From NCBI RefSeq assembly GCF_000355695.1, contig NC_020891.1, positions 992,001 through 1,056,000 of the forward strand: a stretch of DNA of 64,000 nt. Direction: 5' to 3'. The notes beneath the pieces are model-generated. The model was not told the DNA's origin, searched no databases, and saw only the letters and a list, made by a program, of their open reading frames with translations. The position numbers and the translations under genes were made by a program. Positions 27,170-34,664 of this stretch are shown piece by piece. Positions within the stretch are counted from its first letter, which is position 1. Every line of letters begins with the position of its first letter. This stretch comes from Clavibacter nebraskensis NCPPB 2581. GTDB lineage: Bacteria > Actinomycetota > Actinomycetes > Actinomycetales > Microbacteriaceae.

Positions 27170-30100
27170 ATGCAGCCACGAGTAACCGCGATCCTCGTCG
27201 CCCACGAGGGCGCGCCGTTCCTCGACCGGACCCTCCAGGCGCTCGCCGCGCAGACCCGGCGGCCGGACCAGGTGGTCGCCGTCGACCTCGGCTCGCGCGA
27301 CGGATCCGCCGCCCTGCTCGCGGCGTCCGACCCCGCCCGCATGGTCCAGGCCCCCGCCCGCATGACCTTCGGGCAGGCCGTCGACCAGGCCGTCCGCGTG
27401 ATCCCCGCGCCCGAGGGCGACCACGAGCTGCTCTGGCTGCTCTCCGCCGACAACGCGCCCGCGCCCGACGCGCTCGAGCGCCTGCTCGCCGCCGTCGAGG
27501 CCTCGCCGAGCGTCGCGGTCGCCGGCCCGAAGGCGATGGAGTGGGACCACCCCGGCTACATCCACGAGATGGGGACCACGCTCACCACGCTCGGCGCGGC
27601 CGTGCCCGTCGTGGACGTCGAGCTCGACCAGGCGCAGTACGACGAGATGAGCGACGTCCTCGGCGTCGCCGCAGGCGGCATGCTCGTGCGCCACCGCCTC
27701 TGGGACGAACTCGGCGGCTTCGACGACGCGCTGCCCGTCATCGACGACGCGCTCGACCTCTGCGTCCGGGCCCGCCTCGCCGGCCACCGCGTCGTGGTCG
27801 TCCCCGCCGCGTGCGTCGCCTCCGCGGGCGACGCCGCCCCCGGCACGGCCTTCCTCGGCAAGCGCACGCCGCGCCGTCGCCGCCGTCGCCTGCGCCGCCA
27901 GGCCCAGCTGCACCGCCGCCTCGCCTACGCGCCGCCCGCCGCCGTCCCGTTCCACTGGCTCTCGCTGGTGCCGCTGGCGCTCCTGCGCGCGCTCCTGCAG
28001 ATGCTCCGCAAGCGGCCGACCGCCGCACCCGGCGAGATCGGCGCGGCCGTGCGCGTCGCCGTGGCGCCCGGACGGATCCGCGCCAGCCGCCGCCGGCTCG
28101 CCGCGACCCGGACGGCGCCGTGGTCGAGCATCGCGTCGCTGCGGCAGCCGCTCGCGGTCGGCCGTCGACGGCGGTCGCTGGCCCGCGAGCAGTACCGCGT
28201 CGAGCACATGGGCGTCTCCGACGGCGTGGAATTCCTCGCGACGGGCGGCGGCTGGACCGTGCTCGCGGCGCTCGTCCTCTCCGCCGTGATGTGGCTGCCG
28301 CGGCTCACCGGCACCGCCCTCGTCGGCGGCCAGCTCCTGCCGCTCGGCCCGAGCGCCGGCGCGCTGTGGGCGCAGGTCGGCATCGGCGTGCGGGGATCGG
28401 GCGCGGGACCCGTCGCCCCCTCCGACCCGTTCGCCTACGTGCTGGCCGTGCTCGGCAGCGTCACGGCGTGGGAGCCGTCGCTCGCCGTCCTCGGGCTCTT
28501 CGTGGCCGCCCTGCCGCTCGCGGCCCTCGCCGCCTGGCTGTGCGCCGCGCAGCTCACCCGCAACGCCTGGCTGCGCGCGCTGGCCGCCCTCGTCTGGACC
28601 CTCGCGCCCACCCTGCTCATCGCGCTCGGCGAGGGCCGCCTGCCCGCCGTCCTCGCGCACCTGCTGCTCCCGTGGCTCGCGCTCGCGGTGCTGCGCGCGC
28701 CGCGCTCGTGGTCCGCGTCGGCCGTGGCCGGGATCCTGATGGCCGCCGTCGGCGCGTCCGCCCCCTCGCTCGTGCCCGCGGTGCTCGTGCTGTGGTTCGT
28801 CGCCGCGGTGCGCGCCGGGCGCCGCGCCGGCCGGCTCGTCACGATCCCCGTTCCGCTGGTCGCCCTCGTCGCGCCGCTCGTCGACTACCGCGTGATGCAG
28901 GGGCAGCCGCTCGCCCTGGCCGCCGACCCCGCGGTCCCCGCCGCGTTTACGCCCGCCGACGTGCCCGGCCTCGCGCTGGGCTTCCCGACCTCCGGCCTCG
29001 GCGGCTGGTCCGCGTTCGTCGACGGCCTGGGCGCGGGGCTGCCCGCCGCCGTCCCGATCATCGTCGTCGCGGTGCTGGTGGCGCCTCTCGTGCTGGGCGC
29101 GATCGCGGCGCTCTTCCTCCGCGGATCGCACCGCGCCGCCCTCGCGCTCGGCGTGACGGTGCTCGGGTTCGCGACCGCCGTGCTCGCCGCGCGCACCGTG
29201 GTGCAGTCGACCGGATCCGGCGTCGTCGCGGTCTGGCCGGGATCCGGCCTCAGCCTCCTCTGGCTCGGCCTCGCCGGGGCCCTCGTGCTGGCGTTCGCGA
29301 CGCTCGGCCGCCGCTCGGTCGCCCCGGGCGTGGTGGCCGCCGTGACCCTGGTCGTGCTCGCGCTGCCGCTCGTCTCCGCCGCCGTCGCCGGATCCACGGC
29401 GGTGCGCGCCACCACGGACACCTCGCTGCCCGGCCTCGTGGTCGCGGAGGCCGCGACGGATCCCGCGGTCGGCACGCTCGTCCTCCGCGCCGCGGACGAC
29501 GGCTCGCTCTCCGCCGACGTCGAGCGCGGCGCCGGCCGCACGCTCGAGCAGGTCTCCACGGTCGACTCCACCATCGGGTCGCTGACCGACACGCAGACCC
29601 GCGTCGCCGAGCTCGCGGGCAACGTCTCCTCCCGCTCCGGGCTCGACGCCACGGAGGACCTGCGGCGGCTCGGCATCAGCTACGTGCTCCTCGAGACGCC
29701 CGCGCGCGACGCGGAGGCCGCCGTGCACGACCGCGCCCGCGCGGCCCTCGACGACGACCCCGTGTTCACGGCCGTCGGGCAGACCGAGGCCGGGCTGCTC
29801 TGGCGCTTCGTGGGCAGCGACGACCTCGTCGCCCAGGTCGCCGGTCCCGGCAACCTCGACGACCCGGGGCGGGCGGGCGTGCTCGCCGCGCAGGCGCTCG
29901 TGTTCGCGCTCACCCTGCTCCTGGCGATCCCCACCGGCGGCCTCGCCGCGCGGAGCCGCCCGCTGCCGGCCTATCGCGAGCCCGTCGTCGCGCCCGACGC
30001 GCGCCCGGCGGATGCCGAGGAGCCGCGGCCCGCGCACGACGACCGCGGCACGCCCGCGTACATCGACGAGCCGACGGGGGATGCCGGGGAGGCCGCCTCG

Positions 30101-30265
30101 TTCGGCGACATCCGCCAGGCGGGGGAGCGCCGCGCCGGCGACGACGGGGTGGCCGACGACGTCGCTCCCGCCACCGCCGCCATCGACGATGATGACCGCG
30201 ACCGCGACCGCGACCGCGCCGCCGCCGACGACGACGACCGCAGGAGGACAGATGGCCAGGCGTGA
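27170..30265 (+). CDS. Very large GT2 glycosyltransferase with polytopic membrane domain
   Basis: A 1031-residue two-part protein. Residues 1-230 are a GT2-type domain: TAILVAHEGAPFLDRTLQALAAQTRRPDQVVAVDLGSRDGS and a degenerate acidic motif WLLSADNAPAP. GMLVRHRLWDELGGFDDALPVIDDALDLCVR follows. After a basic linker come about 12 hydrophobic helices (from about residue 360 to 700), an extracytoplasmic domain and a final helix near 910. The C-terminal 70 residues are low complexity, ending in Asp/Arg repeats. It heads the conserved block with the DUF5719 protein, whose start lies inside its 3' end. A role in wall polysaccharide synthesis is likely; the donor is unknown. Confidence 0.85.
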   Translation: MQPRVTAILVAHEGAPFLDRTLQALAAQTRRPDQVVAVDLGSRDGSAALLAASDPARMVQAPARMTFGQAVDQAVRVIPAPEGDHELLWLLSADNAPAPDALERLLAAVEASPSVAVAGPKAMEWDHPGYIHEMGTTLTTLGAAVPVVDVELDQAQYDEMSDVLGVAAGGMLVRHRLWDELGGFDDALPVIDDALDLCVRARLAGHRVVVVPAACVASAGDAAPGTAFLGKRTPRRRRRRLRRQAQLHRRLAYAPPAAVPFHWLSLVPLALLRALLQMLRKRPTAAPGEIGAAVRVAVAPGRIRASRRRLAATRTAPWSSIASLRQPLAVGRRRRSLAREQYRVEHMGVSDGVEFLATGGGWTVLAALVLSAVMWLPRLTGTALVGGQLLPLGPSAGALWAQVGIGVRGSGAGPVAPSDPFAYVLAVLGSVTAWEPSLAVLGLFVAALPLAALAAWLCAAQLTRNAWLRALAALVWTLAPTLLIALGEGRLPAVLAHLLLPWLALAVLRAPRSWSASAVAGILMAAVGASAPSLVPAVLVLWFVAAVRAGRRAGRLVTIPVPLVALVAPLVDYRVMQGQPLALAADPAVPAAFTPADVPGLALGFPTSGLGGWSAFVDGLGAGLPAAVPIIVVAVLVAPLVLGAIAALFLRGSHRAALALGVTVLGFATAVLAARTVVQSTGSGVVAVWPGSGLSLLWLGLAGALVLAFATLGRRSVAPGVVAAVTLVVLALPLVSAAVAGSTAVRATTDTSLPGLVVAEAATDPAVGTLVLRAADDGSLSADVERGAGRTLEQVSTVDSTIGSLTDTQTRVAELAGNVSSRSGLDATEDLRRLGISYVLLETPARDAEAAVHDRARAALDDDPVFTAVGQTEAGLLWRFVGSDDLVAQVAGPGNLDDPGRAGVLAAQALVFALTLLLAIPTGGLAARSRPLPAYREPVVAPDARPADAEEPRPAHDDRGTPAYIDEPTGDAGEAASFGDIRQAGERRAGDDGVADDVAPATAAIDDDDRDRDRDRAAADDDDRRRTDGQA

Positions 30266-31769
30266 CGCCGTGCGCATCGCGACGCGCGTGACCACCGGGA
30301 TCGTCGGCGTCGCCGTGCTCGGGGTCGTCGTGACGGGCGCGCTCCTCCTCCCGCCGGCCTCCGGCGACGCGAGCGCCCCCTCGGTGCTCGTGACCCCCGT
30401 CGCGACCGACCAGCTGCGCGTCTGCCCCGGCGCTCTCCTCCGCCCGCCCGCGGCGGCCGCCGCGTCCTCGACCACCGCGGTCGCCGCCGGCAGCGCCGCC
30501 GTGACGAGCGGATCCGCGACGACCGGGGCGACCGGCGCCGCCCCCGGCGTCCGCACCTCGCGCCTGCAGGCCCCCGAGGTGCAGGGGGCGGCGTCGAGCG
30601 CGCCGTCCGTCCTCGCGGTCGTGGGAGCCGTCGACGACGCGCCCACCGACCTCGCGGGCGCGGCGTCCGAGATCGTGACCGAGGCCGACCTCGCGGGGCT
30701 CGCCGCCACGTCGTGCTCCGAGGCGACCGCCGACGCGTGGCTCGTGGGCGGCGCGACGACCACCGGCCGCACCACCTTCGTCGTGCTCGACAATCCGTCC
30801 GGCGTCTCCTCCACCGTCGACCTCGCCATCACGGGCGAGGACGGGGCCGTCAGCGCACCCGGTGCGAGCGGGATCTCCGTCCCGGCCGGCGGCCGCCGCG
30901 TGCTCAGCCTCGCGGGGCTCGCCCCCGACCTCTCCTCCCCGGCCGTGCACGTCCAGAGCCGCGGCGGCCAGGTCGTCGCCCGGCTCGAGCAGAGCACGGT
31001 CCGCGGGCTCCTCGCGGGCGGCGTCGACTGGATCGGCCCGGCCGCCGCCCCGGCCACCGCGCTCACCATGACCGGCCTCCGCATCGACTCCCAGGCGGCG
31101 CTCGTCGCGCCGGTCGATGGCGCGGACGCGCCCGCCGCCGCCGAGGGCGGATCCGCGCTCGGAGCCGGCTCCGACCCCGGGACCGACCCCGACCGCGGGA
31201 CGGGCGTGCGCATCGTGGTCCCCGGGTCTGACGACGCCGACGTCAGCGTGAGCGTCGCCCCCGAGGAGGGCACCGACGGCACGGGCACGACCTTCACGGT
31301 GCAGGCCGACGCGGGCCGCACGATCGACGTGCCGGTCGCCGACCTCCCCGACGGCCGCTACTCCGTGACCGTGCAGAGCTCGGTCCCGGTCACGGCGGCC
31401 GTGCGCAGCGTGTCCGGCGCGGCCGAGAGCGGCGCGACCGACTTCGCCTGGCTGCCGTCGGCCGAGGCGCTCACGCGCGACGCGCTCGTCTCCGTGCCCG
31501 CGGGTCCGGCGCCGCTCCTGCACCTGCGCAACGCCGGCGACCAGGCGGTCGCCGTCACGGCGCGGCCGACCGACGGCTCCGCGGCCGTGTCGCTCGACGT
31601 GCCCGCGGGGTCCGAGGTGTCGGCCGCCGTTGAGGCCGGGCGCACCTACCTGCTCGAGGGGGTGGCCGGCCTCACGGCCACCGTGACGCTCGCCGAGCCC
31701 GGGCGATCCGCCGCTCTGCCCGTGGTGCCGGTGCTGCCGGCCGCCGACCCCCTGCGCGTCCACCCCTGA
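30252..31769 (+). CDS. DUF5719 family membrane-anchored secreted protein
   Basis: A 505-residue protein. An N-terminal hydrophobic helix (about residues 12-35) anchors a long extracytoplasmic part rich in Ala, Ser and Thr with repeated beta-strand patterns (TTFVVLDNPSGVSSTVDLAITGEDG, LLHLRNAGDQAVAVTARPTDGSA). ATG 30252 follows AGGAGGA and overlaps the end of the large GT2 gene by 14 bases, so the two are coupled. This pair is conserved next to whiB2 and manB in actinobacteria, as far as I recall. No catalytic motif is visible; it may be an accessory to the glycosyltransferase. Confidence 0.78.
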   Translation: MARRDAVRIATRVTTGIVGVAVLGVVVTGALLLPPASGDASAPSVLVTPVATDQLRVCPGALLRPPAAAAASSTTAVAAGSAAVTSGSATTGATGAAPGVRTSRLQAPEVQGAASSAPSVLAVVGAVDDAPTDLAGAASEIVTEADLAGLAATSCSEATADAWLVGGATTTGRTTFVVLDNPSGVSSTVDLAITGEDGAVSAPGASGISVPAGGRRVLSLAGLAPDLSSPAVHVQSRGGQVVARLEQSTVRGLLAGGVDWIGPAAAPATALTMTGLRIDSQAALVAPVDGADAPAAAEGGSALGAGSDPGTDPDRGTGVRIVVPGSDDADVSVSVAPEEGTDGTGTTFTVQADAGRTIDVPVADLPDGRYSVTVQSSVPVTAAVRSVSGAAESGATDFAWLPSAEALTRDALVSVPAGPAPLLHLRNAGDQAVAVTARPTDGSAAVSLDVPAGSEVSAAVEAGRTYLLEGVAGLTATVTLAEPGRSAALPVVPVLPAADPLRVHP

Positions 31770-31782
31770 GGCCGGGCGTCCG

Positions 31783-31807
31783 GTCCGCCGCGCGCGGCGC
31801 GGCGGAC
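31783..31807. terminator. bidirectional hairpin between convergent genes
   Basis: 11-base perfect arms (GTCCGCCGCGC / GCGCGGCGGAC) with a 3-base loop lie between the DUF5719 stop and the metallopeptidase-family stop. No T-tract. Confidence 0.55.
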
Positions 31808-31833
31808 GCCTGACGCCCGTTCGGGATCCGCCC

Positions 31834-32277
31834 CTAGTGCGGGTCGTACCTGTCGGGGGCGAGCTCCCACGGGTCCTTGCCGATCAGCTCGGCGACCGCG
31901 CGGTAGACGCAGCCCTCCACGAGCGCGCGCTGGTGGTACTCGTCGTCCTCGTGCAGGTGCGCGAGGCGCTCGATGGGAAGCCGGTAGAAGATGACGCGGC
32001 GCTCGTCGGCGAGGACGCTCCAGCGGTCGATGCCGTCCCGCTCGCTGTTCTCGGCGGGCAGCGCGGCCACCTCGAACGAGACGCGGTCGAGCTCGTCGGG
32101 CCAGAGGCCGCGGAGGTACTCGGCGGCGGACGCGATGGTCTCGTCGAAGACGTCGGCGCGCGTGCGCAGCACCGGCAGCTCCGGCCCGGTGACGGGGGAG
32201 CGGAGGCCGCGGCCGTGCCGATCCCGCCAGGAGCCCCGGATGGAGACGTGACCTCCCCGGCGGCGCGATCGTGGCAT
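31834..32277 (-). CDS. Metallopeptidase-family (zincin-like) protein lacking HExxH
   Basis: A 147-residue protein: a basic N-terminus (MPRSRRRGG), then FDETIASAAEYLRGLWPDELDRVSFEVAALP and RRVIFYRLPIERLA. These match the small acidic zincin-like family found next to DUF3499 in actinobacteria. The place where relatives carry HExxH reads LVEGCVYRAVAELIG, so the zinc site appears lost. A TACGAT hexamer ends 6 bases before ATG 32277, suggesting a leaderless transcript. It is divergent from DUF3499 with a 45-base gap. The function is unknown. Confidence 0.75.
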   Translation of the reverse strand: MPRSRRRGGHVSIRGSWRDRHGRGLRSPVTGPELPVLRTRADVFDETIASAAEYLRGLWPDELDRVSFEVAALPAENSERDGIDRWSVLADERRVIFYRLPIERLAHLHEDDEYHQRALVEGCVYRAVAELIGKDPWELAPDRYDPH

Positions 32278-32283
32278 GCCCCC

Positions 32284-32289
32284 ATCGTA
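32284..32289 (-). promoter_or_regulatory. -10 hexamer of the metallopeptidase-family gene
   Basis: TACGAT on the minus strand is 6 bases before ATG 32277. Confidence 0.4.
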
Positions 32290-32307
32290 CGGCCACGGGG
32301 TCGGCGG

Positions 32308-32313
32308 TAGTGT
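32308..32313 (+). promoter_or_regulatory. putative -10 hexamer of the DUF3499 gene
   Basis: TAGTGT is 9 bases before ATG 32323, in the 45-base divergent gap. Confidence 0.35.
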
Positions 32314-32322
32314 GGGGCCGAC

Positions 32323-32544
32323 ATGACGAACAGGCCCTGCTCCCGCGTCGGCTGCACCGGCGGCGCCACGACCACCCTCACCTACGTCTACGCGGACTCC
32401 ATGGCCGTCCTCGGCCCCCTCAGCCACGACTCCGAGCCGCACAGCTACGACCTCTGCGACCGTCACGCGGCCCGGCTCTCGGCCCCGCAGGGCTGGCAGA
32501 TCGTGCGGCACGGCGTGCTCGGTGAGGTAGGTTTCGGAGCATGA
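32323..32544 (+). CDS. DUF3499 family small protein
   Basis: A 73-residue protein. CSRVGC near the N-terminus and CDRHA near residue 47 give a C-x4-C...C-x2-H arrangement that could bind zinc. YVYADSMAVLGPLS and PHSYDLCDRHAARLSAPQGW are the family's conserved segments. It is the Rv3259-type protein seen beside manB and whiB2 in actinobacteria (from memory). The stop overlaps the ATG of the phosphomannomutase by 4 bases (ATGA), so they are co-translated. The role is unknown. Confidence 0.82.
   Translation: MTNRPCSRVGCTGGATTTLTYVYADSMAVLGPLSHDSEPHSYDLCDRHAARLSAPQGWQIVRHGVLGEVGFGA
32528..32533 (+). promoter_or_regulatory. possible internal -10 hexamer for the phosphomannomutase gene
   Basis: TAGGTT inside the DUF3499 3' end is 7 bases before ATG 32541. 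Confidence 0.3.
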
Positions 32545-33968
32545 CGACGACTGCCGCCGAGACGCTGACCGCCATCGTGAAGACCTACGACGTGCGAGGT
32601 CTCGTCGGGAGCCAGCTCACCGAGGAGCTGGTCACCGCCCTGGGCGCCGGCTTCGTCGACGAGCTCGGCGCCGCCGGGAGCGAGATCGTCGTGGGCCACG
32701 ACATGCGCGACTCCTCGCCGTCCTTCGCCCGGGCGTTCGCCCGTGGGGCCACGGCACGCGGCGGGAACGTGCTCCTCATCGGCCTCTGCTCCACGGACGA
32801 GACCTACTTCGCCTCCGGATCCCTCGACGCCCCGGCGGTCATGTTCACCGCGAGCCACAACCCGGCCACGTACAACGGCCTCAAGTTCTCCCGCGCGGGC
32901 GCCCAGGGCATCAGCCTCGACACGGGCCTCGCCGCCATCCGCGACCGCGCCATCGGGTTCCTGTCGGACGGCGTCGCACCCGTCGAGCCCGCGGGCGAGG
33001 TGCGCGAGCGCGACGTGCTCGCCGACTACGCGGGCTACCTGCGCCGGCTGGTCGACCTCTCCGCGATCCGCCCGCTGCGCGTCGTCGTCGACGCGGGCAA
33101 CGGCATGGGCGGCATGACCGTCCCCGCCGTGCTCGGCACCGCGGCGGGGCTCCCCGAGCTGCCCATCGAGATCATCCCGCTGTACTTCGAGCTCGACGGC
33201 ACCTTCCCGAACCACGAGGCGAACCCGCTCGAGCCCGGCAACCTGGTCGACCTGCAGAAGGCCGTCGTCGAGCACGGCGCCGACCTCGGCCTCGCCTTCG
33301 ACGGCGACGCGGACCGCTGCTTCGTGGTCGACGAGAAGGGCCAGGCGGTCACGCCCAGCGCCGTCGCCGCCATCGTCGCGCTCCGCGAGATCTCGCGCGT
33401 GAAGGCGCAGTCGCCGGATGAGGACGTCACGGTCCTGCACAACCTCATCACCTCGCGCATCGTGCCCGAGACCATCGAGGCGGCGGGGGCCACGGCCGTC
33501 CGCACGCGCGTCGGCCACTCGCTCATCAAGGACCAGATGGCCGCCACGGGCGCCGTCTTCGGCGGCGAGCACTCCGCGCACTACTACTTCCGCGACTTCT
33601 GGGGCGCCGACAACGGCATGCTCGCCGCCATGCACCTGCTCGCCGAGTTCGGCCAGACCGACGGCCTCATGTCCGACCTCTCGGCGCGCTACACGCCGTA
33701 CGCGCTCTCGGGCGAGATCAACAGCACGGTCGACGACGTGCCCGCCGCCTACGAGCGCATCGTCGAGGCCTTCCGCGGCCGCGGCGAGTTCGACGAGCTC
33801 GACGGCCTCACGGTCGACGGCCCGGTCGGCGACGACGGATCCTTCTGGTGGTTCAGCGTGCGGCCCTCGAACACCGAGCCGCTGCTGCGCCTCAACGTCG
33901 AGGCGTCGACCGAGGCGGAGATGGCCGCCCTCCGCGACGAGCTCCTGGGGTTGATCCGCGGGGCCTGA
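32541..33968 (+). CDS. manB: Phosphomannomutase/phosphoglucomutase
   Basis: A 475-residue alpha-D-phosphohexomutase. TASHNP with the phosphorylated Ser105, DGDADR at 254-259 (magnesium loop), GGEHSAHYYFRDFWGADNGMLAA (sugar-binding loop) and RPSNTEPLLRLNVEA (phosphate-binding loop) are all intact. It converts mannose-6-P to mannose-1-P, or glucose-6-P to glucose-1-P, feeding GDP-mannose and the dTDP-glucose made by RmlA. It works downstream of manA. The sugar-loop motif GEHSAHYYF is of the PMM/PGM bifunctional type. Confidence 0.94.
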   Translation: MTTTAAETLTAIVKTYDVRGLVGSQLTEELVTALGAGFVDELGAAGSEIVVGHDMRDSSPSFARAFARGATARGGNVLLIGLCSTDETYFASGSLDAPAVMFTASHNPATYNGLKFSRAGAQGISLDTGLAAIRDRAIGFLSDGVAPVEPAGEVRERDVLADYAGYLRRLVDLSAIRPLRVVVDAGNGMGGMTVPAVLGTAAGLPELPIEIIPLYFELDGTFPNHEANPLEPGNLVDLQKAVVEHGADLGLAFDGDADRCFVVDEKGQAVTPSAVAAIVALREISRVKAQSPDEDVTVLHNLITSRIVPETIEAAGATAVRTRVGHSLIKDQMAATGAVFGGEHSAHYYFRDFWGADNGMLAAMHLLAEFGQTDGLMSDLSARYTPYALSGEINSTVDDVPAAYERIVEAFRGRGEFDELDGLTVDGPVGDDGSFWWFSVRPSNTEPLLRLNVEASTEAEMAALRDELLGLIRGA

Positions 33969-33990
33969 TCCCGCGACCCGCACCGCATCC

Positions 33991-34022
33991 GACGCCGCGT
34001 CCCTCCTCGAGGGCGCGGCGTC
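33991..34022 (+). terminator. hairpin terminator after manB
   Basis: GACGCCGCG pairs with CGCGGCGTC, enclosing a second perfect stem CCCTC/GAGGG. Strong GC hairpin without a long T-tract. Confidence 0.7.
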
Positions 34023-34066
34023 GTCGTGTGCGGGCCTCCGCGTCATACCCTCGGGGGTTTTGCTAG

Positions 34067-34083
34067 GTACCCCCAGGGGGTAC
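34067..34083. promoter_or_regulatory. CsoR-type copper operator
   Basis: GTACCCCCAGGGGGTAC is a perfect 17-bp palindrome around a central A, of the CsoR operator class (G/C-tract palindrome flanked by TAC/GTA). It overlaps a TAGGTA -10-like hexamer, 28 bases before the csoR ATG. A related half site TACCCTCGGGGG lies at 34046-34057. Confidence 0.8.
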
Positions 34084-34110
34084 CATGGGCGGGAACGGGA
34101 GGTGGCCGTC

Positions 34111-34392
34111 ATGGTCGGGTACAGCGAGGGCAAGGACGACATCCTCAAGCGGCTGCGGCGCGCGGAGGGCCAGGTGCGCGGGATCGAGCGCATGGTCGAG
34201 TCCGACACCTACTGCATCGACGTGCTCACGCAGGTCTCGGCCGTCACGCGCGCCATGGAGACCGTCGCGCTGAAGCTGCTCGACGACCACCTCGCCCACT
34301 GCCTCGCGGAGGCCGCGCGCGAGGGCGGCCAGGTCGCGGACGACAAGGTGCGCGAGGCCTCCGCGGCCATCGCGCGGCTCGTCCGGTCCTGA
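34111..34392 (+). CDS. csoR: Copper-sensing transcriptional repressor CsoR
   Basis: A 93-residue all-helical repressor. It has the CsoR/RcnR signature DDILKRLRRAEGQVRGIERMVESD and the copper ligands C35, H60 and C64 in the W-X-Y pattern known from M. tuberculosis CsoR. ATG 34111 follows GGGAGG by about 8 bases; an upstream in-frame start would run through the operator. It should repress the csoR-copZ-copA operon by binding the 17-bp palindrome and release when Cu(I) binds. Confidence 0.94.
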   Translation: MVGYSEGKDDILKRLRRAEGQVRGIERMVESDTYCIDVLTQVSAVTRAMETVALKLLDDHLAHCLAEAAREGGQVADDKVREASAAIARLVRS

Positions 34393-34447
34393 TCCGCCCG
34401 CGCCCCGCCCGCGCCCCATCGACATCGCACGACACGAAGGAGACCCC

Positions 34448-34663
34448 ATGACCACCACGACCTTCCCCGTCACCGGCATGACCTGCGCGCACTGCGTCGC
34501 GAGCGTCACCGAGGAGGTCGGCGAGCTGCCCGGCGTCTCCTCCGTCGCCGTCGACCTCGTCGTGGGCGGCGACTCCACCGTCACCGTGGAGAGCGACGGG
34601 CCGCTCGACCCGGAGGCCGTGCGCGCCGCGGTCGACGAGGCCGGGTACGTCGCGGGGCTCTGA
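34448..34663 (+). CDS. copZ: Copper chaperone, heavy-metal-associated domain (CopZ-like)
   Basis: A 71-residue HMA domain with FPVTGMTCAHCVASVTEEV, the MTCAHC Cu(I) site at residues 11-16, and the ferredoxin-like beta-alpha-beta pattern. AAGGAGA precedes ATG 34448. The stop is 1 base before the copA GTG. It probably shuttles Cu(I) to CopA and CsoR. Confidence 0.92.
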   Translation: MTTTTFPVTGMTCAHCVASVTEEVGELPGVSSVAVDLVVGGDSTVTVESDGPLDPEAVRAAVDEAGYVAGL

Positions 34664-34664
34664 G

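Noticed and set aside
30180-30245. Tandem GACCGC/GACGAC repeats resembling a short CRISPR-like array
   Set aside because: They encode the in-frame Asp/Arg tail of the GT2 protein; no spacers and no cas genes.
26768-31321. 1517-codon open frame on the minus strand
   Set aside because: Antisense to whiB and the GT2/DUF5719 genes; low-complexity Arg/Gly/Asp/Glu composition typical of high-GC shadow frames and no domain.
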